Positions 26,369-35,272 are shown, numbered from the stretch's first letter. The stretch is 64,000 nt of DNA from Metabacillus bambusae (GCF_017497975.1 NZ_JAGDEL010000001.1:496001-560000), one strand, 5' to 3'. Notes: generated from the letters alone by a model not told the origin. Made by a program: numbers and translations.

Positions 26369-27592
26369 TTGAGTCTTTCAAAACTAAAAACAATGTTCTT
26401 TGCTGTTTTTATAGGTGGACTAACGATTGCCATCATTCTTAATCCTAAAGAATCGCTAGAAGCATCCATCAGAGGATTAACAATTTGGTGGGAGGTTGTC
26501 TTTCCATCTTTACTCCCTTTTTTTATTGTATCAGAATTACTCATTGGTTTTGGAGTTGTAAAGTTTATTGGTGTTTTACTTGAGCCTCTAATGCGACCGA
26601 TCTTCCGTGTACCAGGTGTTGGAGGCTTTGTTTGGGCGATGGGAATGGCATCAGGCAATCCAGCAGGTGCAAAGCTTACTGCTAGAATACGGCAGGAAAA
26701 ACAAATAACAGCATTACAAGCAGAACGATTAGTCTCTTTTACAAGCTCATCAAATCCCCTATTTATTTTCGGGGCGGTAGCAGTTGGCTTTTTTAATGAT
26801 GCTTCTCTAGGCATTTTATTAGCGGCTGCACACTATTTAGGTAATTTATGTGTCGGTCTTACGATGAGATATTATGGGGGACTTGACACATCACTAAATA
26901 CTGAAAAAAAACACGTGATTTTTCCACCGATAAAATTAGCCTTTAGAGAATTACATTTAACTAGAATAAAGGAATCTCGACCTCTTGGAAAAATGCTTGG
27001 AGATGCTGTGATCTCTTCTATCCAAACACTGCTTATGATTGGCGGGTTTATCATCCTTTTCTCTGTATTCAATAAAATATTATCACTAATTCATGTAACT
27101 GAATGGATTGCGATCGTTTTTTCTGGAGGATTAACTTTATTACATATTTCTACTGATCTAAGTGTACCGCTTATTACAGGAATCTTTGAAATCACTCTAG
27201 GTAATCAGTTTGTTAGTGAATCTACAGCAAATTTATTAGATAAAGTAATGGTTGCCAGCTTTATATTAGCCTTTGGTGGTTTGTCCATTCAAGCACAGGT
27301 TGCAAGTATATTAGCTGATACAGATATTCGCTTTCAACCATTTTTCATTGCGCGGATTTTACAAGGTATTTACTCTGCTGTTATTGCATTCTTTTTATTT
27401 AAACCACTTTATTTAAATTTGCAATCTTATCAATCTAATGAATTACCTGTCTTTTTTATGAGACATAGTCCTGAGTGGGCTATTGACTATTGGGAAACAA
27501 TTTTACATGTAGGACCACTCATCACGATTCTTTCATTATGTATTTATGTTTACTTATATGGTAAGCGCAATGTGTTTACTAAAACACCATAA
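26369..27592 (+). CDS. ylbJ: Sporulation integral membrane protein YlbJ
   Basis: YlbJ is a polytopic membrane protein required for spore cortex formation in B. subtilis; its transported molecule, if any, is unknown. The protein (407 residues with this start) has about eight membrane segments and very conserved blocks: WWEVVFPSLLPFFIVSELL, GFVWAMGMASGNPAGAKL and SFTSSSNPLFIFGAVAVGFF. I chose the TTG at 26369 because AGGAGG lies eight bases upstream and gives the B. subtilis length; in-frame ATGs farther upstream (26288, 26339, 26348) lack such a site. It converges on coaD and shares its terminator. Confidence 0.9.
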   Translation: MSLSKLKTMFFAVFIGGLTIAIILNPKESLEASIRGLTIWWEVVFPSLLPFFIVSELLIGFGVVKFIGVLLEPLMRPIFRVPGVGGFVWAMGMASGNPAGAKLTARIRQEKQITALQAERLVSFTSSSNPLFIFGAVAVGFFNDASLGILLAAAHYLGNLCVGLTMRYYGGLDTSLNTEKKHVIFPPIKLAFRELHLTRIKESRPLGKMLGDAVISSIQTLLMIGGFIILFSVFNKILSLIHVTEWIAIVFSGGLTLLHISTDLSVPLITGIFEITLGNQFVSESTANLLDKVMVASFILAFGGLSIQAQVASILADTDIRFQPFFIARILQGIYSAVIAFFLFKPLYLNLQSYQSNELPVFFMRHSPEWAIDYWETILHVGPLITILSLCIYVYLYGKRNVFTKTP

Positions 27593-27606
27593 TGTTTCAA
27601 TAACGT

Positions 27607-27634
27607 AAAAAGGTGAGGATTCCTCCCTCACCTT

Positions 27635-27637
<3 letters not shown>
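27607..27637. terminator. Shared terminator of ylbJ and coaD
   Basis: AAAAAGGTGAGG (27607-27618) pairs with CCTCACCTTTT (27626-27636). The coaD stop codon overlaps the right end. It works in both directions. Confidence 0.88.
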
Positions 27638-28692
<1,055 letters not shown>

Positions 28693-28865
28693 ATCTTTCA
28701 CCACTACTTTTTTATTTACATCTCTAGTAAGAATTTTCTATTTGACCTCTATGTATGTGAAAATCCTTTTCATATAGAAGGTTCACTTTATCCTACCATA
28801 GCACTTCTATATGTTACAATATCTGACCATTGTGAAAGAAGTTAAGAAAAATTTTTTTCTTTTAT

Positions 28866-28894
28866 GTATATGGAAAAACCATTTGGTGATAATG
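28866..28894 (+). promoter_or_regulatory. Sigma-F type promoter of csfG
   Basis: GTATA (28866-28870), a 14-base spacer and GGTGATAATG (28885-28894) match the sigma-F consensus GYATA / GGNNANAHTR in every defined position. It lies directly ahead of the structured RNA. Confidence 0.75.
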
Positions 28895-28899
28895 AGTAG

Positions 28900-29057
28900 T
28901 AACAACATCGATTCGTTGATGTTGTTGCCAACCGCGGAGAAGACTTACGTTTCCCCATAAGTTCTTCCTCCGGTTTCTCCTCTCCCTTTGCCTTCAACCT
29001 TTTACATGTTAAAAGGTTTTGAAGGACCCTACAGAGTATATCTGTAGGGTTTTTTTT
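28900..29057 (+). ncRNA. csfG: Sporulation small RNA CsfG
   Basis: A non-coding RNA of about 155 bases between rsmD (ylbH) and ylbG, the same place as csfG of B. subtilis, a forespore small RNA conserved in endospore formers. The sequence folds into a series of hairpins: AACAACATC with GATGTTGTT (about 28901-28926); a long interrupted stem AACCG...GAAGACTTA with TAAGTTCTTC...CGGTT around a CCCC-bearing loop; AACCTTTT with AAAAGGTTTT; and a perfect 10-bp terminator ACCCTACAGA/TCTGTAGGGT (29026-29050) followed by eight T. A fully consensus sigma-F promoter precedes it. The name rests on locus, promoter and structure; I could not align it to the family model. Its target is unknown. Confidence 0.82.
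29026..29057 (+). terminator. Terminator of csfG
   Basis: Perfect 10-bp stem ACCCTACAGA (29026-29035) and TCTGTAGGGT (29041-29050), loop GTATA, followed by an uninterrupted T-run. Confidence 0.95.
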
Positions 29058-29195
29058 CAAGCACCAGAAATTATCCCAATTATGAATGCTTAAAAACAGG
29101 TTGCTTTATAGCTGACTTCTCATTTTTTTATCTTCATGTTATAGTGAAAATTCAGTTTAAAATGTACGTTATATATTATTTCAGGGGGAAGTTAT

Positions 29196-29585
29196 ATGAT
29201 TCAACGATTTATTGAGTTAGGTGAAGGCTATTCTGATATTTATGAACTTATTGAAACAGCAAGAGCTAACAAACATCGTGTGTCTAAGCTAATTGCCTTA
29301 CATACAAAAGTAAATAAAAAAGAGGTTTCTTCCTTAGTTGTGATTATGCAGCCAACTGATCAAGGGAAATTCCAGGCTCTTTATATATGTCGTGAAGGGA
29401 TTCCAAATCCACATTTTAAGGCAAATAAACGCTATGAGTTATTTGAAGATCTTTCAGTATATTTAAACAAAGATATTATTCAAATTGATGTTAAACCTTC
29501 TAATATGTTTAATGAGCTTGAACTATATTATCAGCATTTAATTGGGATATTACGGTTAAATCATTATATTCCACCAATGCAATAG
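29196..29585 (+). CDS. Conserved hypothetical protein (DUF7147-like)
   Basis: A 129-residue soluble protein beginning MIQRFIELGEGYSDIYELIE, with a KVNKKEVSSLVVIMQPTDQG strand region (about 49-68) and YICREGIPNPHFKANKRYEL (about 74-93). It resembles a family of unknown function found in this locus in other bacilli, sometimes mislabelled methylthioribose kinase; nothing in it supports kinase activity (no P-loop, no HGD motif). The ATG follows AGGGGGAAG. It is followed by its own terminator. Confidence 0.8.
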   Translation: MIQRFIELGEGYSDIYELIETARANKHRVSKLIALHTKVNKKEVSSLVVIMQPTDQGKFQALYICREGIPNPHFKANKRYELFEDLSVYLNKDIIQIDVKPSNMFNELELYYQHLIGILRLNHYIPPMQ

Positions 29586-29678
29586 AAATCTGAAATAACC
29601 ACAAAAAACAAAGGCATGTTCTGTATTTCATCAGTTCGCATTTCCACAATTTAAGGTTTTATTCGTTTCCAAAAACGT

Positions 29679-29740
29679 AAAAAGGGCTGTCCTTTAAGAA
29701 AGACATTTACATGTTATTCTTTCTTAAAACAGCCTTTTTA
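29679..29740 (+). terminator. Terminator of the DUF7147-like gene
   Basis: AAAAAGGGCTGT and TTTAAGAAAGA pair with TCTTTCTTAAA and ACAGCCTTTTT, a long stem with a small internal bulge and a T-run at the 3' end. The structure is nearly symmetrical. Confidence 0.82.
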
Positions 29741-29755
29741 TCGAATCAGAATTGG

Positions 29756-29878
29756 TGTCTAGCTCCAGCGCCTAAGCCCTCGGGGTCATAAGCCACTCAG
29801 GAATTGAAGACAAGTACTTCTTCTATTTTCTGAGCGTTTTTTATGCCTGTCGGGTCTGATCAAGGCGCTTGCGCTTTT
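29756..29878 (-). repeat. Interspersed hairpin repeat, copy C
   Basis: Minus-strand copy: AGCGCAAGCGCCTTGATCAG, ACCCGACAGGCATAA, then CCTGAGTGGCTTATGACC and GGCGCTGGAGCTAGAC. The central arms are partly decayed. Located between the DUF7147-like gene and ylbG. Confidence 0.8.
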
Positions 29879-29900
29879 CTTATATGGTTATTTTACAAAG

Positions 29901-30173
29901 TTATAAACCAATCTTATAATCATATTCCTTCGCTTTATCTACTTTAGATTCAAATTCAAGTTTTAAATGAGGCTTATAGGATGGTTCTGCATGTTTCACA
30001 AACGAGTAGGATGTAAGCTTTTGAACAGTTTGCTCAACCATATCCATATTGCAATATAAAACAACATATTTTAATCGTTTAGAAACATAGTGAACATTTC
30101 CAAATTTTCTAAGCATCTTTATGTGCTTTAACGAGTGAAGCCAAACGACTATACCTTGACGTTTTTCAAACAT
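29901..30173 (-). CDS. ylbG: DUF2129 family protein YlbG
   Basis: A 90-residue cytoplasmic protein of the DUF2129 (YlbG) family, beginning [20 protein letters not shown] and containing [15 protein letters not shown] (about 29-43) and [14 protein letters not shown] (about 64-77). The fold is ferredoxin-like in a relative of known structure. No function is established. It lies downstream of ylbF, 151 bases apart, and before the csfG/rsmD region as in B. subtilis. Confidence 0.92.
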   Translation of the reverse strand: MFEKRQGIVVWLHSLKHIKMLRKFGNVHYVSKRLKYVVLYCNMDMVEQTVQKLTSYSFVKHAEPSYKPHLKLEFESKVDKAKEYDYKIGL

Positions 30174-30285
30174 ATTGATTCTCCCTTATTTATATAAAAG
30201 AACTTATTCCAGTAACTATTCATCGCTCCACTTTAAAAGTCTAGCAAAAATTTTCAATTCTAACAATATTACTTGAGGGAATTTT

Positions 30286-30327
30286 CAAAAAAAAAAAAAA
30301 TAAAACGAGTGTATTAAACTCGTTTTA
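30286..30327 (-). terminator. Terminator after ylbF
   Basis: TAAAACGAGT (30301-30310) pairs with the inverse arm at 30318-30327; on the minus strand it is followed by 14 T. The ylbF stop codon (30325-30327) is inside the stem. Confidence 0.93.
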
Positions 30328-30774
30328 TGACACCTTACAGCCACAACCTCCACCAGAACCACAACCTCCGCCACAGCTTGACCCTGTGTCAAAGAAGGGG
30401 TTACCTGTTGGAACTTTAATATTCACAGAAACGGCTTGGCCAACTTGAACACTTATTTCATCAAGTAATGCTTGCAATTCATTTTCTGCTTTTTTAAAAT
30501 TGAACACACTCTGATTTAAATCGAGTTCTCTTTTTATATCACGCATATCCTTGGATATCTTTCGATAATCTGGATGGTATTTACCAAAGCGTTGGACATC
30601 TTCATATAAGTCCTTTGTTTTCGCAAATTGAGAAATGAGCTGTTGAGCGTCTTTATCATTTTTTAATCTATAGAAACTACGACGATATTCTTCTGCCGGC
30701 TCTGACTTGAGAACTAAGCTTGCAAGTTGTTCCGCTTCATCTAGTAGTAACATGCTTTCAATTGTAGCAAACAT
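30325..30774 (-). CDS. ylbF: Y-complex protein YlbF (RicF)
   Basis: YlbF forms, with YmcA and YaaT, the Y-complex (RicAFT) that binds iron-sulfur clusters, promotes maturation of operon mRNAs by RNase Y and affects competence, biofilm and sporulation. The 149-residue protein is mainly helical (Com_YlbF domain, about 5-115) and ends in a glycine-cysteine tail with four cysteines (CGGGCGSGGGCGC) that fits cluster binding. The partners YmcA and YaaT are not in this window. Confidence 0.93.
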   Translation of the reverse strand: MFATIESMLLLDEAEQLASLVLKSEPAEEYRRSFYRLKNDKDAQQLISQFAKTKDLYEDVQRFGKYHPDYRKISKDMRDIKRELDLNQSVFNFKKAENELQALLDEISVQVGQAVSVNIKVPTGNPFFDTGSSCGGGCGSGGGCGCKVS

Positions 30775-30848
30775 AGAGTATTTGCACCTCCAGCATTCAT
30801 TTTACCATGAATAGAAGAAAATGAAAAACATCTACCTCGTCACATATA

Positions 30849-31277
30849 TTATTGGATTGATACCGTCCATGTTTTTTTCAGATCATAAGTTGTAGAGTCA
30901 TTGTGAACAACCTCTACCATCATTTCATGGACACCTCTGTCCAATCCCTTTACAATAAAGGCTGCAGTGTTCATGTCATCAATCTTTTTCCCATCTACAA
31001 AAACTTCAATATGACCTTCTCCACTTACTTTATTACCGCCTTTTTCTTTAAAAGAAAAATTAGGAATATAACATTCTACATATACATCTTGATTTCGTAC
31101 ATGATGTTTTATTTTCAAATAAGCCCGTTGATTATGACTTACAACCTCAACTACATCATTAGAAATATTCGTCACATGGAGAGGGACTAGTTTTACGCTT
31201 CCCTCAGGACGTGGCTTGTCCTCTACACAACCTGTCAAACCAATTAATATGAAAACGAGAGCTATTAAACGTTTCAT
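30849..31277 (-). CDS. Predicted lipoprotein of unknown function
   Basis: A 142-residue protein with a lipoprotein signal: basic start MKRLIALVFILIGLTGC, lipobox LTGC and lipidated Cys17. The mature part is rich in beta-strand patterns (HIEVFVDGKKID, GVHEMMVEVVHNDS, KKTWTVSI) suggesting an Ig-like extracellular domain. I do not recognise a named family. I chose the ATG behind AAGGAGGCG; a longer upstream start would hide the signal peptide. It sits between ylbF and ylbE, where B. subtilis has no such gene as far as I recall. Confidence 0.8.
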   Translation of the reverse strand: MKRLIALVFILIGLTGCVEDKPRPEGSVKLVPLHVTNISNDVVEVVSHNQRAYLKIKHHVRNQDVYVECYIPNFSFKEKGGNKVSGEGHIEVFVDGKKIDDMNTAAFIVKGLDRGVHEMMVEVVHNDSTTYDLKKTWTVSIQ

Positions 31278-31335
31278 TTTTTCGCCTCCTTTTTTTGTAT
31301 TGTTTACAAATAAGGATAAAATCATGTTTTGTTTT

Positions 31336-31462
31336 GGCTCTTTTCTAAAAGATTGTTGGTTTTAAAATAGTTTCTTGAACAAAAACCTTTTTAGGTTGAT
31401 TGGAGCGGAAGTCACCATTCTCCTTTACTTGTTATATAGCAACAAAGTTTACGAAACCAGTC
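31336..31462 (+). repeat. MITE-like repeat, internally deleted copy 3
   Basis: Starts GGCTCTTTTCTAAAAG, contains TTAGGTTGATTGGAGCGGAA and ends TAGCAACAAAGTTTACGAAA. The central palindromic part present in copies 1 and 2 is missing, so about 127 of 220 bases remain. Confidence 0.7.
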
Positions 31463-31487
31463 TTTGTTTTTAACTTTAAATGTCCAA

Positions 31488-31610
31488 AAAGCTCAGTGCT
31501 CCTTGATCAGCGACATAGAAATTAGAGTACTACGTAACTAGGCGCTAGAGCTAATGTCAATGCGCTTATCATCAGCACTAGAATTTTTTTAGTTTCACAA
31601 CAATAAGAAA
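31488..31610 (+). repeat. Interspersed hairpin repeat, copy D (degenerate)
   Basis: Keeps AAAAGCTCAGTGCTCCTTGA, CTAGGCGCTAGAGCT and the tail module GCGCTTATC...AGAATTTTTTTAG...ACAACAATAAG. The central stem is lost. Confidence 0.65.
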
Positions 31611-31633
31611 AAACGACTTAAAAAAAGTCGTTT
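31605..31633 (-). terminator. Terminator after ylbE
   Basis: AAACGACTT (31611-31619) pairs with AAGTCGTTT (31625-31633); the minus strand continues with T-rich sequence. It overlaps the ylbE stop codon. Confidence 0.85.
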
Positions 31634-31871
31634 AATCCTGTTGTCTCATTGTTTGGAACATTGCAATCATCATTTGTGCCATTTGAACTGAATTAGAAAA
31701 TTGCTGTACTTTATGGGGAATTGTTTTTTGATAATAGTTCATCATTTCTATTTCTAATGACTCTAGGTCGTTAGGATTTCTAGACAGTTTGCGAAACCAT
31801 TGCGGCTGTTCTCGGATAAATGTCTGTCTTTCCTTATTAGCGCGAATATGTTCCTGAATTTCTTTTCTCAT
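31632..31871 (-). CDS. ylbE: YlbE family protein
   Basis: A 79-residue soluble, charged, helical protein of the YlbE-like family: MRKEIQEHIRANKERQTFIR, then QPQWFRKLSRNP (about 23-34) and a C-terminal methionine-rich helix (MAQMMIAMFQTMRQQD). Function unknown. ATG behind GGAGGAG. It is downstream of ylbD, 61 bases away, and is probably cotranscribed with it. Confidence 0.88.
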   Translation of the reverse strand: MRKEIQEHIRANKERQTFIREQPQWFRKLSRNPNDLESLEIEMMNYYQKTIPHKVQQFSNSVQMAQMMIAMFQTMRQQD

Positions 31872-31932
31872 CCAACTCCTCCTACATGTGCCTCCGTTTT
31901 ATTTCCTGACACAATTAAAAAAGTTGTGCCAA

Positions 31933-32325
31933 TTAATCCTTTCTAAATGAGAAGGGTTGTTGATTACTACCAGACGATTTTTGCCCTGAGCTCTTTGAGA
32001 GTCCAAATTGATCAAATAATCCTTGAATCGTTGAAATCGTGCTACTCATATTTGAAATATGATGGTTAACTGTGTTCATATCCATATTTTTTACTGCTGA
32101 AAACATTTGAGACATAAAATCAGCTTTTTTTTCCTCCGTTTGCTCCTCGGAATTTTCATCTCTATATTGTTTCCATACAACATCTTTCTCACCAAGTAAA
32201 TACCAATCCTCAAATACTTCCTGCCATTCCTTGTTTCCTTTTCTTACCTCTTGTACAAGCTTTGGATGTTCTTTCACAAATTCTTTAAATTGTTGAACAG
32301 ATGGATGTGGTTTTTTCGATGCCAT
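31933..32325 (-). CDS. ylbD: Spore coat protein YlbD
   Basis: YlbD is a conserved protein that is listed as a spore coat component in B. subtilis. The 130-residue protein has PHPSVQQFKEFVKEHPKLV (about 5-23), EWQEVFEDWYLLGEKD (about 31-46) and a low-complexity serine/glutamine C-terminus (SSGQKSSGSNQQPF). I chose the ATG at 32323-32325 behind GAGGTGA; the upstream GTG lies inside that site. Its function in the coat is unknown. Confidence 0.87.
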   Translation of the reverse strand: MASKKPHPSVQQFKEFVKEHPKLVQEVRKGNKEWQEVFEDWYLLGEKDVVWKQYRDENSEEQTEEKKADFMSQMFSAVKNMDMNTVNHHISNMSSTISTIQGLFDQFGLSKSSGQKSSGSNQQPFSFRKD

Positions 32326-32538
32326 TATCTTCACCTCGTTGATACATTTGCCTATAATATCTTATCGAAAAACAGCAATAATGTTCGCCCATTTTAAGAT
32401 AGGCTGATTTCGGGTTTTTCTCATGAAATACTTAAAGGATGTTAAAAACAAACAAATAGATAAGAGTCTTAAGAAACAATTGCTTCAACAAAGAAAATTT
32501 TGGTAAACTAACACTAGCAAAAGGAGAGGGTTAGCCAT

Positions 32539-33027
32539 ATGACAAAGGAAGAGCTATTACAACTAACAAATGAGGTTTTACAAAACGCAGATATAGAGGA
32601 TCAATATGTACTAGAACTTTTACTAAGTGGACTAAAAAGGAAGCAATACCATGAGAAGGGCTCTTATATCGGTGCATTACTACATGCAGAAGGCGAGTTT
32701 AAAGACAATCAATTTACAATTAAAATCCCAAATACACCTATTATTCAAAACTCATTAAACATTGTCCATGGTGGTATTACAGCCACGTTACTTGATTCAG
32801 CAATGGGTGGACTTGTTCATCATATACTTCCTCCTGACAAAACTGCTGTTACAACAGAAATTAAAATAAATTACGTAGCTCCAGGTGTTGGAAAAGAATT
32901 AATATGTAGGACTAACACAATTCATAAGGGAAATAAAACAGTTGTAACTGAAGGAAAGGTTTTCCGAGATGACGGAACACTTATCGCACATAGTACAGCA
33001 AGCTTTTTTATTATCAATAGAAGTTAA
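32539..33027 (+). CDS. PaaI-type hotdog-fold thioesterase
   Basis: A 162-residue member of the PaaI/4HBT thioesterase family. The core NIVHGGITATLLDSAMGGLV (about 75-94) contains the HGG and the acidic residue used in catalysis, and KINYVAPGVGKELICRT (about 113-129) is the following strand pair. It probably hydrolyses an acyl- or aryl-CoA; the substrate is unknown. ATG behind AAAGGAGAGG. A TTGCTT/TAAACT pair about 50 bases upstream is a possible promoter. B. subtilis has no gene at this place in my recollection. Confidence 0.87.
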   Translation: MTKEELLQLTNEVLQNADIEDQYVLELLLSGLKRKQYHEKGSYIGALLHAEGEFKDNQFTIKIPNTPIIQNSLNIVHGGITATLLDSAMGGLVHHILPPDKTAVTTEIKINYVAPGVGKELICRTNTIHKGNKTVVTEGKVFRDDGTLIAHSTASFFIINRS

Positions 33028-33044
33028 TTGGAGATATATAAATA

Positions 33045-33370
33045 AGAAAATTTTTTTCTAAAGAAACGTGTAATGTTTGTAAAAAAAGATCAAATTTGGT
33101 AAATTTTATCTGAACGACAAAAGAAAAAAGGTATTTGTCTGCTCTCTTTGTTTAGAATATGCAGAACGACGTGGCTATCTTAAGGTAAGTCAAAGTGAGA
33201 CTTCATTCCGAGGGGTGCTTTTTCCCATTAAATGGATGAACTTTTCACTCTTAAAAAGCCACGTTCTGTGGCTTCGACTGACTTTGACAACCTGTCCAAC
33301 GTCGGGCATTTTTAAGAGTAGTTTCCCCTCATACCCAACTTTCTCCTTTAAAAACTTCATCGTGCTTTGA
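33045..33370 (+). pseudogene. Possible frameshifted remnant of a small two-CxxC protein
   Basis: One frame reads SKETCNVCKK (cysteines at codons 33069 and 33078); after the run of seven A at 33081-33087 a different frame continues FGKFYLNDKRKKVFVCSLC and LEYAERRGYLK and stays open to the TGA at 33368. Adding one A would fuse both into one protein with paired CxxC motifs like a zinc ribbon. I see no ATG, GTG or TTG start with a ribosome binding site, so it is more likely a remnant than a gene. The 3' part also contains an AAGCCACG...TGGCTT hairpin. Confidence 0.35.
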
Positions 33371-33416
33371 ATTACTGCTCGTTAAGGTATTGGGGTAATT
33401 GGTTTCCTAAACACAA

Positions 33417-33452
33417 AAAGGATGGCTACATCGTTGTAACCATCCTTTTCTC
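33417..33452 (-). terminator. Terminator after ylbC
   Basis: AAAAAGGATGG (33416-33426) pairs with CCATCCTTTT (33441-33450), with extra TACA/TGTA pairing in the loop. T-rich on the minus strand after the stem. Confidence 0.88.
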
Positions 33453-34563
33453 ACTTCACTTGTTCCCATTTTTTAATAAAGTTTTGCGTATAATACAGTC
33501 CGTCAACCCCAACACCTAAATGCGTAAATTCCTCATTTAACAATGCTTCACGGTGACCTTTACTATTCAACCAGCCTTCTGAAGCTGCAATCCCGTCCAC
33601 GTATTGTGCAGCAATATTTTCTCCTGCCATTTCATATTTCACATTAAATTCAGCGAGGCGATCCACCAAGGTTCCTTCAGTTGGAGATTCATGGGAAAAA
33701 TAATTATTTAACTTCATATCCTCACTGTGTAAAAAAGCAACTTGTGATGTTACATCGTCCCATTTAACCAATGGAATCCCATGTCTCGTACGAATCACAT
33801 TTGTAATCGATAATATTTGTTGCTCAGAGCCACTCTCAATTTTCTCCCATTTTTCTTCACTGTTTTCTTTAGCTTCAATTAATTCACCACGATATGTTAC
33901 TTCATATGAGCGCTGTTTAATGAACGTTTCTGAATCCAATACCCGTATGCTTGATAAAATCCCATCAAACTTATCAATATATAATTGCACAAAGACATCT
34001 CCAAGTTTAACTGTAGGTCTCGTATTCATATCTTCTTCTGAAAACTCAAAACGATAAGAGTTTCCTGCATATTCTAATGACAAGCTTGGTGATACTGGCG
34101 CGATTTTAAATACCTCTTGTACAGGTTGTCCAATTTTAAAAGGTTTAGCATTTACCTCACTACCGATTCCATACACAGTAACAACCTTTTGATCTAAGAT
34201 TCCAATCTGCATATACTTGTTATTTGCTTGTTCATAAATCCACCAATCATAATCATATGCTGAAGGATCGATTCGATCTGGCTCTCCATATAAAGCTGTT
34301 ATTTCCTCAGATGATTTATTCATTAAGGACAAAATCCCTTCAGCTGGAAGGTTAGCTGTTTCATCCTTTGTCACAGCTTCTTTTTCCTTTGGTAATTCTT
34401 CGTTAGAAATTTGGACATTTTCTTCCTCATGCTGTTCGCTAGGGGTATATTGTCCGAAATAGATAAATAACGTATAACTTATAAATATGATAAAAAATAT
34501 GACAACCGTTCGAATGATAATCCGCAGTTTAAACCCCTCCTCACTACTCCTTCTTTCTATCAT
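33451..34563 (-). CDS. ylbC: CAP-domain protein YlbC, membrane anchored
   Basis: A 370-residue protein with an N-terminal membrane anchor (about 13-37, LRIIIRTVVIFFIIFISYTLF), a CAP-associated N domain (about 90-225, LYGEPDRIDPSAYDYDWWIY) and a C-terminal CAP/SCP domain (about 250-365) with HSEDMKLNNYFSHESPTEG and GENIAAQYVDG. Bacterial CAP proteins are extracytoplasmic; the role of YlbC is unknown. The ATG at 34563 has a poor ribosome binding site, whereas a perfect GAGGAGGGG lies 5-6 bases ahead of codon 13, a CTG; a shorter protein from that CTG is possible. Confidence 0.88.
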   Translation of the reverse strand: MIERRSSEEGFKLRIIIRTVVIFFIIFISYTLFIYFGQYTPSEQHEEENVQISNEELPKEKEAVTKDETANLPAEGILSLMNKSSEEITALYGEPDRIDPSAYDYDWWIYEQANNKYMQIGILDQKVVTVYGIGSEVNAKPFKIGQPVQEVFKIAPVSPSLSLEYAGNSYRFEFSEEDMNTRPTVKLGDVFVQLYIDKFDGILSSIRVLDSETFIKQRSYEVTYRGELIEAKENSEEKWEKIESGSEQQILSITNVIRTRHGIPLVKWDDVTSQVAFLHSEDMKLNNYFSHESPTEGTLVDRLAEFNVKYEMAGENIAAQYVDGIAASEGWLNSKGHREALLNEEFTHLGVGVDGLYYTQNFIKKWEQVK

Positions 34564-34788
34564 TATATGAAAACTTCTTATTGATATACTTGTTAATTAA
34601 CATGTAAAGTAGTGTTACTATTATTCCCGATAAAAAGCCTGTTAAACAAAGTATAGTATATGATTCCGTAAATTCCTAACATAAAGAACAAAATAGGTCG
34701 AAATTAACATAACTTTTCTAAAATACTACTTATATCTTCAAAAAGAACTTCATTCCTCACCCGGTAGAAATTAATTTATAACGTAAAA

Positions 34789-34817
34789 AATAGACACCAA
34801 ATAGAAGGTGCCCATTT
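34789..34817 (-). terminator. Terminator after ylbB
   Basis: GGGCACC and GGTGTCT form a 7-bp stem with G-U pairs on the minus strand, followed by ATTTTTT. Confidence 0.75.
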
Positions 34818-34822
34818 CAATT

Positions 34823-35254
34823 TCACTTACTTTCATATGATTCAGATATATCTGATAAGGCATCTCCAGCTTCTTCACCTGTTGTATAATTTTTAGAAAG
34901 GTCACCTAATGAAACCATTCCAACAAGCTTTCCGTTATCTACGACGGGCAAACGTCTAACTTGATGCTTGGCCATCATATGTGCTGCCTCTTCTAAAGTT
35001 GCATTTGATTCTATCGAATAAATATGATCACTCATAACATTTGTCACTTGATTAGATCCTGGATGTTTCTCTGCAATGCCTCTAACAACTAAATCTCGAT
35101 CTGTAATCATGCCAATTAATTTTTGATCTTCAACAATCGGAATTGCTCCTACATTTAAATCCTTCATTTTCACAGCTACTTCATATACATTATCTAACGG
35201 TGTACAATACTCAATATTTGACGTCATAATATCTTTCACGGTTTGGGTTTGCAT
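34823..35254 (-). CDS. ylbB: CBS-domain pair protein YlbB
   Basis: A 143-residue stand-alone Bateman module: two CBS domains (about 8-60, VKDIMTSNIEYCTPLDNVYE and LIGMITDRDLVVRG; about 74-125, HIYSIESNATLEEAAHMMAK and LVGMVSLGDL). Such modules bind adenine nucleotides or related ligands; the ligand here is unknown. Similar in size and place to B. subtilis ylbB. ATG behind AAGGAGG. It starts 18 bases after the stop of the LysM-CAP gene in transcription order and may be cotranscribed with it. Confidence 0.88.
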   Translation of the reverse strand: MQTQTVKDIMTSNIEYCTPLDNVYEVAVKMKDLNVGAIPIVEDQKLIGMITDRDLVVRGIAEKHPGSNQVTNVMSDHIYSIESNATLEEAAHMMAKHQVRRLPVVDNGKLVGMVSLGDLSKNYTTGEEAGDALSDISESYESK

Positions 35255-35272
35255 CCATTTTCCTCCTTACAA

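Noticed and set aside
28842-29060. 72-codon minus-strand reading frame opposite csfG
   Set aside because: It is made of the reverse complement of the csfG hairpins, including the terminator; no coding features and no good ribosome binding site.
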